DNA from: Archaeoglobaceae archaeon
GTDB taxonomy: Archaea > Halobacteriota > Archaeoglobi > Archaeoglobales > Archaeoglobaceae
NCBI GenBank assembly: GCA_027028145.1
Contig: JALVJV010000011.1
Location: 124,001 to 188,000, forward strand
Direction: 5' to 3'
Length of the DNA stretch: 64,000 nucleotides
A program made the position numbers and the translations under genes. The notes under the pieces were generated by a model. That model had not been told where the DNA came from. It searched no databases and worked only from the letters and a program-made list of their open reading frames with translations. Shown here piece by piece: positions 52,630 through 61,749 of the stretch (position 1 is its first letter; each line of letters starts with the position of its first letter).

Positions 52630-53892
52630 TCACTGTCCGAGCTTGTGCTTTGCTACAACGTAGATGGTTACCAAAACTCTCAGATTCGTTAGGACTGCAA
52701 GCAAGACGAACAGCTGGAATATCCAGCCGAACAGACAGAATATCATGGCGATGAATATCCTCTCGTCCCTCTTTCCCGGAAACTTAAACTTGAAATCCTT
52801 ATAGAAGTCGCTGAAGAAAGCTCCCTTGTATCTTTCCGTGCTGTAGCTCACCATGAACGAGCCGAACATGGCTAAACATGCAACTATCCAGCCGATCAGG
52901 CTTAGATCACTCACGATGGCTAAGCACAGCAAGAAAAGGAAGTCCACGTATCTGTCCAAAACGGAATCGAACCAACCGCCGAACTTGCTCGTTCTCATGG
53001 ATGCCCTTGCAATTTCGCCGTCGATTCCGTCGAGAATCGAGCTTATCTGGTAAATTATCCCGGCTAAGGGAACGCTGAGAAATGTTGTGAGGGCTGACAG
53101 AATTCCGACGATGAAACTCATAACTGTAGCCTGATTCGGAGTCATACGATTCACCAATATTTCCGACAGCCTTAGCGAGATCTTTCTGTTCAAGTGCCTC
53201 GAAATAAAGCCATCTCCAGTTCCCTTAACGCTCATCCTGACGATAAGCCTGTTCGCTTTTTTCAGCTCCTCCGGCGTATCTACATCCATCCAAAAGTAAC
53301 CGGAAACTTCCGTAACCGGAACTTTAGCCTTCTCTATGATTTCGGAAAGCGATACTTCGTGCTTTATTTTAACCAACTCTTCGGCATACTTGAAGACATC
53401 CGGTGTGAGAACGAAGAAGCCTGTGTCTATGTAATCGAACCTCTCAAGTTTTTTGCCGATCCTTTCCACCCTTCCGTTCCTGCATATAACTTTCGTTGCT
53501 TCTTCAATGTCAACGAATTTTGCTATTCTGTCCCCTATCAGCCCCTCTCCCCTAATAGCCTTCTCTATGAACTCCCTCTCGTAAACGTGATCGCCCATTA
53601 TGAGAACGAACTTGCCGTCAACGTAATCCTTGGCAAGGTAAAAGGAGTATCCGTTTCCCCTTTCCGGATATTCGTTTCTGACTATTTTGTATTTGAATCC
53701 GTGCCTTTTGAGAAATTCCTCGATTAACTCCCCCTTTTTGCCTACAACAACCACGAACTCCTCAATCCCAAGCTCTGAGAGAACCTTGAGGCTTCTGTAA
53801 AGTATCTCCCTACCGGCTACCTTGACTAAGGGTTTTGGAATCTTAGCCCTCAGCCTCGTGCCTAAGCCAGCCGCTAAAACCACTGCTTTCAT
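52630..53892 (-). CDS. Bifunctional inositol-1-phosphate cytidylyltransferase/DIPP synthase
   Basis: A 420-residue fusion. The N-terminal nucleotidyltransferase (KAVVLAAGLGTRLRAKIPKPLVKVAGREI) makes CDP-inositol. The C-terminal CDP-alcohol phosphotransferase with DGIDGEIARASMRTSKFGGWFD (the DGxxAR...G...D...D motif) and several membrane helices joins it to inositol phosphate. The product, di-myo-inositol phosphate phosphate, is the precursor of a heat-induced compatible solute. The same fused form is known from Archaeoglobus. ATG 53892 is chosen after GAGGTGAT. Confidence 0.9.
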   Translation of the reverse strand: MKAVVLAAGLGTRLRAKIPKPLVKVAGREILYRSLKVLSELGIEEFVVVVGKKGELIEEFLKRHGFKYKIVRNEYPERGNGYSFYLAKDYVDGKFVLIMGDHVYEREFIEKAIRGEGLIGDRIAKFVDIEEATKVICRNGRVERIGKKLERFDYIDTGFFVLTPDVFKYAEELVKIKHEVSLSEIIEKAKVPVTEVSGYFWMDVDTPEELKKANRLIVRMSVKGTGDGFISRHLNRKISLRLSEILVNRMTPNQATVMSFIVGILSALTTFLSVPLAGIIYQISSILDGIDGEIARASMRTSKFGGWFDSVLDRYVDFLFLLCLAIVSDLSLIGWIVACLAMFGSFMVSYSTERYKGAFFSDFYKDFKFKFPGKRDERIFIAMIFCLFGWIFQLFVLLAVLTNLRVLVTIYVVAKHKLGQ

Positions 53893-53983
53893 AATCATCA
53901 CCTCAAAAGAGCTTGCTTAATTTAGCATGCTGGATTAATATAGATTTCTGAGAGAATAAAAATTTGAATCGCCCGCCAGATTA

Positions 53984-54520
53984 ATGCATATGGAGGTTTA
54001 CGTTCTGAGGCTCGGACATCGTCCCGAAAGGGATAAAAGGATTTCGACTCACGTCGCTTTAACTGCGAGGGCTTTCGGAGCTAAGGGAATTTACTTCGAC
54101 ACCTACGACGAATCCGTTTTCAACAGCGTTAGGGATGTGGTTAAGAGATGGGGTGGAGACTTTTTCATAGAACACACGAGCTGGAGGAAGTTGCTGAAGG
54201 AATTCGACGGGCTGAAGGTTCACCTTACTATGTATGGTGTTCCTTTACCGGAAAAAATCGATGAGATTAAGAAGGCAGATAAGGTGCTCGTAATCGTCGG
54301 GGCTGAGAAGGTTCCGAGAGAGGTTTACGATCTAAGCGATTTGAACATCTCCATCGGCAATCAACCGCACAGCGAGGTTGCCGCTCTGGCTGTTTTTCTG
54401 GATAGGGTTTTGGATGGGCTCGTATTCAAGCTGGAGTTTCCGGATGCAAGGATAAGGGTGATTCCGTGCGAGAGAGGAAAGAAGGTTGTGACGAAGGAAG
54501 AGGACAAAAAAGTATTTTAA
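53984..54520 (+). CDS. tRNA (cytidine-56-2'-O)-methyltransferase aTrm56
   Basis: A 178-residue SPOUT methyltransferase that methylates the ribose of C56 in the T loop, an archaea-only modification. Family features are [30 protein letters not shown] at the front and [41 protein letters not shown], which forms the SPOUT knot. Start 53984 or ATG 53990. Confidence 0.92.
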   Translation: MHMEVYVLRLGHRPERDKRISTHVALTARAFGAKGIYFDTYDESVFNSVRDVVKRWGGDFFIEHTSWRKLLKEFDGLKVHLTMYGVPLPEKIDEIKKADKVLVIVGAEKVPREVYDLSDLNISIGNQPHSEVAALAVFLDRVLDGLVFKLEFPDARIRVIPCERGKKVVTKEEDKKVF

Positions 54521-54757
54521 TCGATTCGCGGATATACGCCCTATTCAGAGGTTTACTAAATTACTAAATTATAAATTAAAAAACCTCGTAGATATGGAAA
54601 TATCGGACGTAGTTCATAGTTCAATATATACATAGAAATGAAATTAATAAAAATTAACTAAATAAGAAGTTTTTTCATAAAACCTTCCGGTGGCAAAAAG
54701 TTTAAATATCATGATTGTGATGATTATAATTAGAGGTTGTTAGATGGGGGTGATGGT
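54521..54757. promoter_or_regulatory. AT-rich control region of the pilin genes
   Basis: The longest gap of the window. It holds GAGGTTT (54548-54554) and AAACCTC (54581-54587) as inverted arms, with a tandem TTACTAAA repeat (54553-54568) in the loop. The TATA box TTTAAATATC is at 54701-54710. The transcript should start near 54730, leaving about 28 leader bases with the ribosome site GGGGGTGAT (54746-54754). Confidence 0.55.
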
Positions 54758-55288
54758 ATGAAACTGTTTAGAAAAGATAAGAAAGGAGTAAGCCCAGTGA
54801 TCGGAGTTATACTGATGGTAGCAATAACCGTCATACTCGCAGCGGTAATAGCGAGCTTCGTCTTCGGAATGGGTTCAAAGGTGAAGAGCGCTCCACAGGC
54901 GCAGTTTATGCTAGAGGATGCGCCACAGTCTGTCAATAGTAGTGGTAGTAGTATATTATTCTATGCAACATTATACGGTGGTGAGGATCTGAAATGCAAC
55001 GATCTTAAACTCCAGGTTGTAGACACATCAAACGGAAAATCATATTTGCTAACTTGGAATAGCAGTATAGACTGCTTTGTGTATAACTGGAATAAAACTT
55101 TAGGAAAGTATGAAATGTATGCATACGGTGACGGCAATGTACTTAAGGATGGAATAATTAATGTTGGTGATATGATAAAAATTAACCAGACTAGACCATT
55201 AATATCATCTGGAACTACAATAGAGTTCAGAGTAATTCATATACCAACAGGCACAGTGATCTACGATGGAAGAGTATTGGTGAACTAA
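54758..55288 (+). CDS. Archaeal type IV pilin 1
   Basis: A 176-residue secreted pilin. A short basic leader (MKLFRKDKKG) precedes VSPVIGVILMVAITVILAAVIASFVFGMG, the conserved archaeal pilin N-terminus (PF07790 type) cut by prepilin peptidase and packed in the filament core. The remaining 130 residues are beta-rich with several N-glycosylation sequons (for example NSS, NKT, NQT) and one cysteine pair (C near 85 and 105). It is a tandem paralogue of the next gene; composition is more AT-rich than its neighbours. Confidence 0.85.
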   Translation: MKLFRKDKKGVSPVIGVILMVAITVILAAVIASFVFGMGSKVKSAPQAQFMLEDAPQSVNSSGSSILFYATLYGGEDLKCNDLKLQVVDTSNGKSYLLTWNSSIDCFVYNWNKTLGKYEMYAYGDGNVLKDGIINVGDMIKINQTRPLISSGTTIEFRVIHIPTGTVIYDGRVLVN

Positions 55289-55355
55289 CTCAATATTTAT
55301 TCTTTGAATTTATTATTTCTTTGCTATTCTAATTTTTAGAATTCGAGGTGTTCTC

Positions 55356-55862
55356 ATGAACAGAAAAGCGGTCTCACCAGTAATAGGAACGATGCTGATG
55401 GTTGCAGTAGTAGTTATTCTTTCGGCTGTTGTAGCTGGTTTAGTTTTCGGAGTTGTTCACAAAATAAAAAGCACACCTTACGCAAAGTTTGTCCTTAGCG
55501 ACGCTCCATCGAATATCAATTCGAGCGGTGGAGATTTGTTCGTGGCGTCTATGTATGGAGGAGACACACTTACCTGCAAAGACATGAAGTTCCAAATCGT
55601 TAATGTATCTACCAACACTGTATACGAGCTTGTTTGGAATGATACTTTAAAATGCTTCATCTACAACTGGAATTCAACATCAGGAAAATATGAAATGTAT
55701 GCATACGGAAACGACATTAAAGACGGATTTATCTCCGTTGGAGATGAGATAACATTCAACGAAACTACACCTCTGATAAAATCGGGAACGATAGTTGAGC
55801 TTAGGGTGATTCATGTTCCGTCGAATTCCGTAATATACGTGGGAAGCGTCATCGTGGAATAA
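55356..55862 (+). CDS. Archaeal type IV pilin 2
   Basis: A 168-residue pilin paralogous to the gene before it. It begins MNRKAVSPVIGTMLMVAVVVILSAVVAG. The shared mature pattern includes a paired SSG stretch, YGG..L.C.D.K.Q.V, W....CF.YNWN...GKYEMYAYG, and RVIH.P...VIY at the end. GAGGTG precedes the start. The leader peptide is very short (four or five residues). Pilus assembly ATPase and membrane genes are not in the window. Confidence 0.85.
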   Translation: MNRKAVSPVIGTMLMVAVVVILSAVVAGLVFGVVHKIKSTPYAKFVLSDAPSNINSSGGDLFVASMYGGDTLTCKDMKFQIVNVSTNTVYELVWNDTLKCFIYNWNSTSGKYEMYAYGNDIKDGFISVGDEITFNETTPLIKSGTIVELRVIHVPSNSVIYVGSVIVE

Positions 55863-55892
55863 TATTTAAAGTAAAGTAAACCTTGGAAATAC

Positions 55893-57038
55893 ATGGACTG
55901 GTTTGAAAGAGAATCTAAGGTTTTGATCCCTTTCTACAAGCGACAGCCTGTCGTGTTCGTTAAGGGCGAAGGATGCTGGCTGTTCGATGTTAACGGTAGG
56001 AAATACCTCGACCTCGTCGCCGGAATAGCTACCGTCTCGATCGGTCACTGCCATCCGACGTTTATATCCAAAATCAAGGAGCAACTCCAAAAACTTGTTC
56101 ACGTCTCAAACCTCTACTACACGATCCCCCAAATCGAACTCGCTGAGAAGCTTCGGGAAATCACGGGCTTAGATAAATTCTTCTTCTGCAACAGCGGTGC
56201 CGAAGCCGTTGAGGCATCTCTAAAAATTGCGAGAAAGGTAACCGGGAGAAAAAAGTTCGTGGCTTTTACCGGATCGTTTCACGGCAGAACCATGGGAGCC
56301 CTTTCCGTAACTTGGAAGGAGAAGTTCAGAAAGCCCTTCGAACCCCTCATACAACCGGTAGAGTTCGCCAAATTCAACGACATTCACGACCTTGAAAAGA
56401 AGGTAGACGACGATACAGCTTGCGTAATAGTAGAACCTATTCAGGGTGAAGCCGGAGTTCATCCTGCCAGTGAGGAATTCATTAAAGCCGTATTTGATGA
56501 AAGGGATGAGCACGGATTTATCGTGATATTCGACGAAGTTCAGACGGGATTCGGAAGAACCGGAAAGTGGTTTGCAAAGGAGCATTTCGGTGTTCAGCCC
56601 GATGTGATGACGATGGCTAAAGCCATGGGCTCTGGTTTTCCGATAGGCGGAGTTGGAGTTAGGGAAGAAGTTGCAGAGAAACTCGAGGCAACTGAACATG
56701 CTTCAACTTTCGGTGGAAATCCTTTGGCATGCACCGCTTCGCTCGCAACGATCGAGGTAATGGAGAAGGAGAAGCTCGTGGAGAATTCGGAGAAGATGGG
56801 CGAATACTTCAGAAGTAGGCTTGAGGAGATAGGATTAAGGACGAGAGGACTCGGCCTTATGATCGGTGTCGAAGTTAAAAACGCATTCGGCTTGGTTTCA
56901 AAGGCTTTAGAAAGGGGATTGGTTGTAAACGCCACATCCGAAGACACTCTAAGGCTTGTCCCGCCCCTGATAATAAATAGGGACGAGATCGATTTCGCGG
57001 TAGAGATTTTGGCTCATTTAACCAAAACTACAGGCTGA
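55893..57038 (+). CDS. argD: Acetylornithine/class III aminotransferase
   Basis: A 381-residue PLP aminotransferase of the acetylornithine/LysJ/GABA group. Motifs are CWLFDVNGRKYLDLVAGIATVSIGHCHP, FFCNSGAEAVEASLKIARK, SFHGRTMGALS, VIFDEVQTGFGRTGKWFA and the PLP lysine in MTMAKAMGSGFPIGG. Arginine biosynthesis is most likely; lysine or 4-aminobutyrate use is possible. Overlaps the convergent stress protein by 25 bases. Confidence 0.88.
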   Translation: MDWFERESKVLIPFYKRQPVVFVKGEGCWLFDVNGRKYLDLVAGIATVSIGHCHPTFISKIKEQLQKLVHVSNLYYTIPQIELAEKLREITGLDKFFFCNSGAEAVEASLKIARKVTGRKKFVAFTGSFHGRTMGALSVTWKEKFRKPFEPLIQPVEFAKFNDIHDLEKKVDDDTACVIVEPIQGEAGVHPASEEFIKAVFDERDEHGFIVIFDEVQTGFGRTGKWFAKEHFGVQPDVMTMAKAMGSGFPIGGVGVREEVAEKLEATEHASTFGGNPLACTASLATIEVMEKEKLVENSEKMGEYFRSRLEEIGLRTRGLGLMIGVEVKNAFGLVSKALERGLVVNATSEDTLRLVPPLIINRDEIDFAVEILAHLTKTTG

Positions 57039-57406
57039 TTCGCGTGATTTACAACATACCTCGCGGCACTACCCAATATCATCTCCTCTATCGATCTTCT
57101 CCTTTTCATTCCCAAAACTATTATTTCCGCTCCTATCTCTTCTGCAAACTCTAAGATATCCTCCCCCGGACTCTTACCCCTAACGAGCAAATGCGTTTCT
57201 ATATCAACGCCGTATTCCTTCGCGATCTCCTCAGCCCTTCTTAGAATCTCCTCTCCTCTTTGAATGTCCTCCTCATCCGTCTTCGTTCCTCCATATAGGG
57301 AGTGTATAGCCACGACTTTCTTGTTCCTAAGCTTTCCCTCTTCGAGTGCGAACTCTAACGCCCTAAAACTCTGGCTCGAACCGTCTAAGCCAACGAGTAT
57401 GCACAT
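57014..57406 (-). CDS. Universal stress protein
   Basis: A 130-residue UspA-fold protein. It starts CILVGLDGSSQSFRALEFALEEG and ends with the ATP-binding motif GMKRRRSIEEMILGSAARYVVNHANQPVVLV (G-x2-x9-G-S-type). Soluble, probably dimeric; it may bind ATP. Divergent from EF-1alpha. Confidence 0.88.
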   Translation of the reverse strand: MCILVGLDGSSQSFRALEFALEEGKLRNKKVVAIHSLYGGTKTDEEDIQRGEEILRRAEEIAKEYGVDIETHLLVRGKSPGEDILEFAEEIGAEIIVLGMKRRRSIEEMILGSAARYVVNHANQPVVLVK

Positions 57407-57454
57407 GTTCTTAATTTTTAACCAAAATATATCTATCTTGCGTTAACGAGCGGT

Positions 57455-57505
57455 GAAAGTTTTATATACCCTTCAATTTTAGCAACTGAAAAACCTTTGA
57501 GGTGG
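57455..57505 (+). promoter_or_regulatory. EF-1alpha promoter and ribosome-binding site
   Basis: GAAAG directly before TTTATATAC (57461-57469) gives a strong BRE/TATA pair. Transcription should start near 57490, leaving a short leader with the ribosome site GAGGTGG (57499-57505) about five bases before ATG 57511. Confidence 0.6.
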
Positions 57506-57510
57506 TGTAA

Positions 57511-58782
57511 ATGCCGAAGGAGAAGGAGCACATTAACGTTGCGGTTATAGGGCATGTAGACCACGGAAAGAGCACACTGATCGGAAGGATGCTGTATGAG
57601 GCCGGACAGATCCCAGAGCATATCATCGAGCAATACAAGAAGGAGGCTCAGGAGAAAGGTAAAGCCACCTTCGAGTTCGCTTGGGTAATGGACAGGCTTA
57701 AGGAAGAAAGAGAGAGAGGAGTTACGATCGACGTAGCTCACAGGAAGATCGAGACGAACAAATACATCATCACGATCGTGGACTGCCCCGGACACAGGGA
57801 CTTCATCAAGAACATGATCACGGGAGCGAGCCAAGCGGATGCCGCGATTCTCGTAGTTGACGTTGCTGAGGGTGTTCAGCCGCAGACGAAGGAGCACGTC
57901 TTCCTTGCGAGAACGCTGGGTATCAACCAGATGATCGTAGTAATCAACAAGATGGACAGGGTAAACTACGACCAGAAGAAGTATGAGGAAGTTAAGAATC
58001 AGGTAGCCAAGTTGCTCAAGGCTGTAGGTTACAAGGTCGACGAGATCCCATTCATTCCTGCATCGGCTTACTACGGTGACAACGTGCTCAAGAGGAGCGA
58101 TAAGACTCCGTGGTATAACGGTCCAACGGTCTTCGAAGCTTTCGACTTGCTCAAGCCACCTGAGAAGCTCGTAGACAAGCCGCTCAGAATCCCGATTCAG
58201 GATGTCTACTCGATCAAGGGTGTCGGAACTGTTCCGGTTGGCAGAGTTGAGAGCGGTGTGCTTAAGGTCGGTGACAAGGTAATATTCGAGCCGCCGGGAG
58301 TGGTCGGTGAGGTAAAGAGCATTGAGATGCACCACGAGCCACTTAAGGAGGCCTATCCGGGAGACAACATCGGTTTCAACGTCAGAGGTGTCAGCAAGAA
58401 GGACATCAGGAGAGGAGACGTTGCCGGACATCCGGACAACCCGCCGACGGTTGCGAAGGACTTCACGGCTCAGATCATCGTCTTGCAACACCCCACTGCC
58501 ATCACGGTCGGTTACACGCCGGTAGTTCACGCCCACACCGCACAGGTTGCTTGCAGATTCGTTGAGCTCATCAAGAAGATCGACCCGAGAACTGGACAGG
58601 TGAAGGAGGAGAACCCGCAGTATCTCAAGACCGGTGACTCGGCGATCGTCAAGCTTGAGCCGACGAGACCGATGGTCATCGAGAAGGTCAAGGACATCCC
58701 ACCGCTCGGCAGATTCGCCGTCAGAGACATGGGTATGACGATCGCCGCTGGAATGGTCATCGACGTAACACCGAGGAAGTAA
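57511..58782 (+). CDS. tuf: Translation elongation factor EF-1alpha
   Basis: A 423-residue GTPase that brings aminoacyl-tRNA to the ribosome. G1 is GHVDHGKST (14-22), G3 is DCPGHRDF and G4 is NKMD. Domains 2 and 3 follow ([24 protein letters not shown]...). Length matches archaeal EF-1alpha. Codon use looks strongly biased, as expected for a highly expressed gene. Confidence 0.97.
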   Translation: MPKEKEHINVAVIGHVDHGKSTLIGRMLYEAGQIPEHIIEQYKKEAQEKGKATFEFAWVMDRLKEERERGVTIDVAHRKIETNKYIITIVDCPGHRDFIKNMITGASQADAAILVVDVAEGVQPQTKEHVFLARTLGINQMIVVINKMDRVNYDQKKYEEVKNQVAKLLKAVGYKVDEIPFIPASAYYGDNVLKRSDKTPWYNGPTVFEAFDLLKPPEKLVDKPLRIPIQDVYSIKGVGTVPVGRVESGVLKVGDKVIFEPPGVVGEVKSIEMHHEPLKEAYPGDNIGFNVRGVSKKDIRRGDVAGHPDNPPTVAKDFTAQIIVLQHPTAITVGYTPVVHAHTAQVACRFVELIKKIDPRTGQVKEENPQYLKTGDSAIVKLEPTRPMVIEKVKDIPPLGRFAVRDMGMTIAAGMVIDVTPRK

Positions 58783-58813
58783 TTTTCCCATTTTTTATTT
58801 TGGGTGGTTTGTT

Positions 58814-59134
58814 ATGGCAATTAAAGGTCCGAAGGCGAGGATTAGGCTTTCCGGATTGAATCCGAAGGATTTGGATAGGATCTGCAACCAGATCAAGGAG
58901 ATCGCATTGAAGACGGGTGTCGAGATCAGTGGGCCAATTCCACTTCCGACGAGGCGACTCGTGGTTCCCGTTAGGAAGGCTCCGGATGGAGAGGGAAGCG
59001 AAACCTACGACCACTGGGAGCTCAGAATTCACAAGAGACTAATAGACATCGCAGCTGACGAAAGGGCTTTGAGGCAGATCATGAGGATTCAGGTGCCGAA
59101 GGACGTGAACATCGAGATCGTTTTGGAGAGTTAA
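58814..59134 (+). CDS. rps10: Ribosomal protein S10 (uS10)
   Basis: A 106-residue small-subunit protein with [73 protein letters not shown]. It follows EF-1alpha by 31 bases, the conserved archaeal arrangement. A T-run (58794-58799) between them is part of the leader. Confidence 0.96.
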   Translation: MAIKGPKARIRLSGLNPKDLDRICNQIKEIALKTGVEISGPIPLPTRRLVVPVRKAPDGEGSETYDHWELRIHKRLIDIAADERALRQIMRIQVPKDVNIEIVLES

Positions 59135-59146
59135 TTTTGCTTTCTA

Positions 59147-60304
59147 TTATTCGCTTTTGATTTGGTTTATCACGTCATCTAAGCTGTCTAATTTATCTAC
59201 GAGCTTTATTGTAATCCCCTTGCTTTTCAGGTGGTTCTTCGCCCCCACACCGATCTTTCTAACTACGATCGCATCGACCTTATTCTTGCTCAGCAGTTCG
59301 GCTATCAGATAGCCTTTCATCTTCTGAGCGTTCCAGAAATCGTTCCGAATTTTCCAAGACCTTCCGCTTTTCACATCTACGATCTTAAAGAACCTTGCAT
59401 TTAGATCTCCCACATAGTTATCGTTTTCATCCACTGGAACGGCTATTCTCCTTATCTCCTTTGAAATCTTGACGACCGGAATTATTTTAACGATTTCGGG
59501 AAAACTATCCTTCAATCTCTCGATTCTACCGATTATCTCGTTTATCTGATCCGCTTCAACTTCGGAGCTTACGGTGAAGTGGACTTCGACTATCTTGCTC
59601 CTCCAAGTTCCTCTAACCGCGACGAAATCGACCGACTTGATGCCCTCTATACTTTCAACCAGCCTTTTTATTCTTACGGAGAGCTCCTCATCCACCTTGT
59701 CCATCAGGACATCTATAGCATTTTTCAGGATCTCGCTACCCGTCTGAAGAATCAGAATCGATATGGCAATAGCAACGACGGCGTCGGCCCACCAGTATCC
59801 GAAGTAAACTAACACGAATCCCAAGACAACCGACAGGCTTGAGATGACGTCCGTTCTCGAATGCTTACCTTCGGCTATGAGAGATGATGATTTCGTCCTT
59901 ATTCCGACCGATATCTTATACCTCGCGAGGGCTTCGTTCACAACCGCAGACGCCAACGCAACCGCTAAGGCGTATAGTTCGAAGCTCGGTTTGACGCCCG
60001 CTATCAGGTTGTTCACGGCTTCAACCAAAATTGAGAGGGACGTAAAGACGATTATCAAACCAACTCCAAGTTCTGCAAGGCTTTCCGCTTTGAAGTGACC
60101 GTATGGATGGGACTCATCTGGCGGTTTTTGTGCGATCTTAATTCCGATCCAAACCAGAGCGGAGCCGAGAACGTCAACGAGAGAATGAAGAGCATCCGCT
60201 ATAAGAGCGGTGCTACCTGATAGGATCCCGGCGATTCCCTTGGCTATCGTTAGAATGACGTTTGCGATTACGGATATCTTTCCGGCTTTTATCGCTTCAT
60301 CCAT
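59147..60304 (-). CDS. Cation diffusion facilitator with C-terminal NifX-like domain
   Basis: A 385-residue fusion. Residues 1-200 form the CDF transporter with six helices (IADALHSLVDVLGS and HSRTDVISSL hold the metal-site residues). Residues 205-285 are the cytoplasmic CDF domain. Residues 285-385 match the dinitrogenase iron-molybdenum cofactor/NifX fold (RRIAVPVDENDNYVGDLNARFFKIVDV...LLSKNKVDAIVVRKIGVGAKNHLKSKGI). It probably exports Zn, Fe or Mn; the extra domain might bind metal or a metallocofactor. Confidence 0.85.
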   Translation of the reverse strand: MDEAIKAGKISVIANVILTIAKGIAGILSGSTALIADALHSLVDVLGSALVWIGIKIAQKPPDESHPYGHFKAESLAELGVGLIIVFTSLSILVEAVNNLIAGVKPSFELYALAVALASAVVNEALARYKISVGIRTKSSSLIAEGKHSRTDVISSLSVVLGFVLVYFGYWWADAVVAIAISILILQTGSEILKNAIDVLMDKVDEELSVRIKRLVESIEGIKSVDFVAVRGTWRSKIVEVHFTVSSEVEADQINEIIGRIERLKDSFPEIVKIIPVVKISKEIRRIAVPVDENDNYVGDLNARFFKIVDVKSGRSWKIRNDFWNAQKMKGYLIAELLSKNKVDAIVVRKIGVGAKNHLKSKGITIKLVDKLDSLDDVINQIKSE

Positions 60305-60403
60305 TAACTACGATTTCGTCACAAAAAATTAAAGTTTATTGAGCGACGGGAGAACATTCAACTTTGGCTTGAGATTGGTGGAACTGAATAGCAATTAGAC
60401 AAA

Positions 60404-60420
60404 ACAAAATCAAATTTTGT
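60404..60420. repeat. Short hairpin between TPR and CDF genes
   Basis: ACAAAAT-CAA-ATTTTGT, arms of seven bases around three, about 100 bases upstream of the CDF start and just after the end of the TPR gene on the same strand. It may be a terminator or an operator. Confidence 0.3.
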
Positions 60421-60443
60421 AAGTTTTTATAGTTATGCTAACA

Positions 60444-61442
60444 TTACGCTTCGGTTTTCATCTCCCTCGATTTTCTGTATTCTTCATACCTTTTCTTAGC
60501 CTCTTCAGCCTTCTGCTTATCGCCCAATTTCTCGTAAGCTTCTGCTACGTGCTTCCACCAAGCCGGATCCTTCTCAGCCTCTCTCTCGCAGTATTCGGCG
60601 TATTTCATCCAAGCCTCCTTAGCCTTCTCCTTTTCTCCCAGTATCTCGTAGATCTTCGCGACGTCCTCCCAGAATACTCCTTCCTCTTCGGCTTCCTTTA
60701 AATAATACTCCAAAGCCTTCTTCCAAGCCTCCTCGGCTTCTTCCTTCTTTCCAGCCTCCTCGTAAAGCTTTGCAACATCCTCCCAGAACCATGGCTCCTC
60801 CTTCGCATATTCCTCCAAACACTTAGCCGCTCTAACCTTATCTCCGGCTTTCTTCCAAAATTCGTATGCTTCCTTCCAATAGTATGATTCTCCCTTTTCC
60901 TTAGCTATCTTTTCGTAGAGCTCAGCAGCCTTTGCATAATTTTCTGCTTTTTCATAGCACCATGCTGCAGATTCGAGCATCCCAGCTTTCAAATAGCACT
61001 CCGCAGCTTTAACGTAATCACCCTTTTTCTCGAACTTCCTTGCAGCCGCTCTGTAATTCCCGGATCTCTCAAGTGAGTTAGCACTCTTTAGCCTCTCGAT
61101 TACGCTCAGATCAGGCTCCGAAATCCACCAGATTCCGAAGATCAGCGCAATCACGTATGCTATTATTATATACAAAACATGTAGGGGGTTTTTCCATACG
61201 TAGCACTGATATACCGCATACGCCGATGAAATTAATCCCACTGCTGAAAGCAATGCGTATTTGAATGATTTTGCATAAACAAGAATCCCCAGCATCACCG
61301 CAAAGATCACTGCGAGTCCCAAGAAGCCCAAACCTAAGATCAACCTGATCAAGAACCATAACCCGAAGAAATGGACTATTGCGACAGCCACTCCAAAGAT
61401 TCCAACCAAAAACGCTATCAGTATCGCTGTTAACCTATCCAT
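60444..61442 (-). CDS. Membrane protein with cytoplasmic TPR repeats
   Basis: A 332-residue protein. Four to five helices occupy about residues 5-110. The rest is a helical-repeat domain of TPR/Sel1-like units, with consensus W..VA..YE..G.K.KAEEAW; the last three units carry aromatic starts (WFWEDVAKLYEEAG, FWEDVAKIYEILG, WWKHVAEAYEKLG). It should form a scaffold on one membrane face. It follows the EMC6-like gene by 34 bases and shares its strand with thrS. Confidence 0.8.
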   Translation of the reverse strand: MDRLTAILIAFLVGIFGVAVAIVHFFGLWFLIRLILGLGFLGLAVIFAVMLGILVYAKSFKYALLSAVGLISSAYAVYQCYVWKNPLHVLYIIIAYVIALIFGIWWISEPDLSVIERLKSANSLERSGNYRAAARKFEKKGDYVKAAECYLKAGMLESAAWCYEKAENYAKAAELYEKIAKEKGESYYWKEAYEFWKKAGDKVRAAKCLEEYAKEEPWFWEDVAKLYEEAGKKEEAEEAWKKALEYYLKEAEEEGVFWEDVAKIYEILGEKEKAKEAWMKYAEYCEREAEKDPAWWKHVAEAYEKLGDKQKAEEAKKRYEEYRKSREMKTEA

Positions 61443-61476
61443 AAAGGGGAATATAATATTCGGAATAAAATTTTTT

Positions 61477-61740
61477 TCAAATGTTAAGCAAAAACGTCCA
61501 AACTATATACCAACTCGCGAAGGCCATAAAGGTTATTCCGGCCCAATCTTTTCCCTCCAAACTCACGCCGAGCTTAGGTAACAGAAACTTGTTTACGTAT
61601 ATCGAGAACACCAAGACGATTATTCCGAGGGGATCCCTCGATCTGATTCCGTCCGTGATGATGTATGAGATCACTCCCGCTATGCAACCCAACACTATCG
61701 GAACGAACGTCTTTATCAAACTCTCCCTGTATTCGTCCAT
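61477..61740 (-). CDS. Small membrane protein resembling archaeal EMC6
   Basis: An 87-residue protein with three predicted helices (about 11-29, 38-55, 66-85). The pattern, including LLPKLGV in the middle and a C-terminal WAGITFMAFASWYIVWTFLLN, resembles the archaeal EMC6-like family. In eukaryotes EMC6 is a core of a membrane-protein insertase; the archaeal role is unknown. The assignment rests on recall of the family pattern. It starts 9 bases after the thrS stop and lies upstream of the TPR gene. Confidence 0.6.
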   Translation of the reverse strand: MDEYRESLIKTFVPIVLGCIAGVISYIITDGIRSRDPLGIIVLVFSIYVNKFLLPKLGVSLEGKDWAGITFMAFASWYIVWTFLLNI

Positions 61741-61749
61741 CCTACCACC

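Noticed and set aside
57433-58791. 452-residue minus-strand frame covering EF-1alpha
   Set aside because: It is an exact antisense of EF-1alpha, rich in Arg/Leu/Asp from reversed codons, with no domain.
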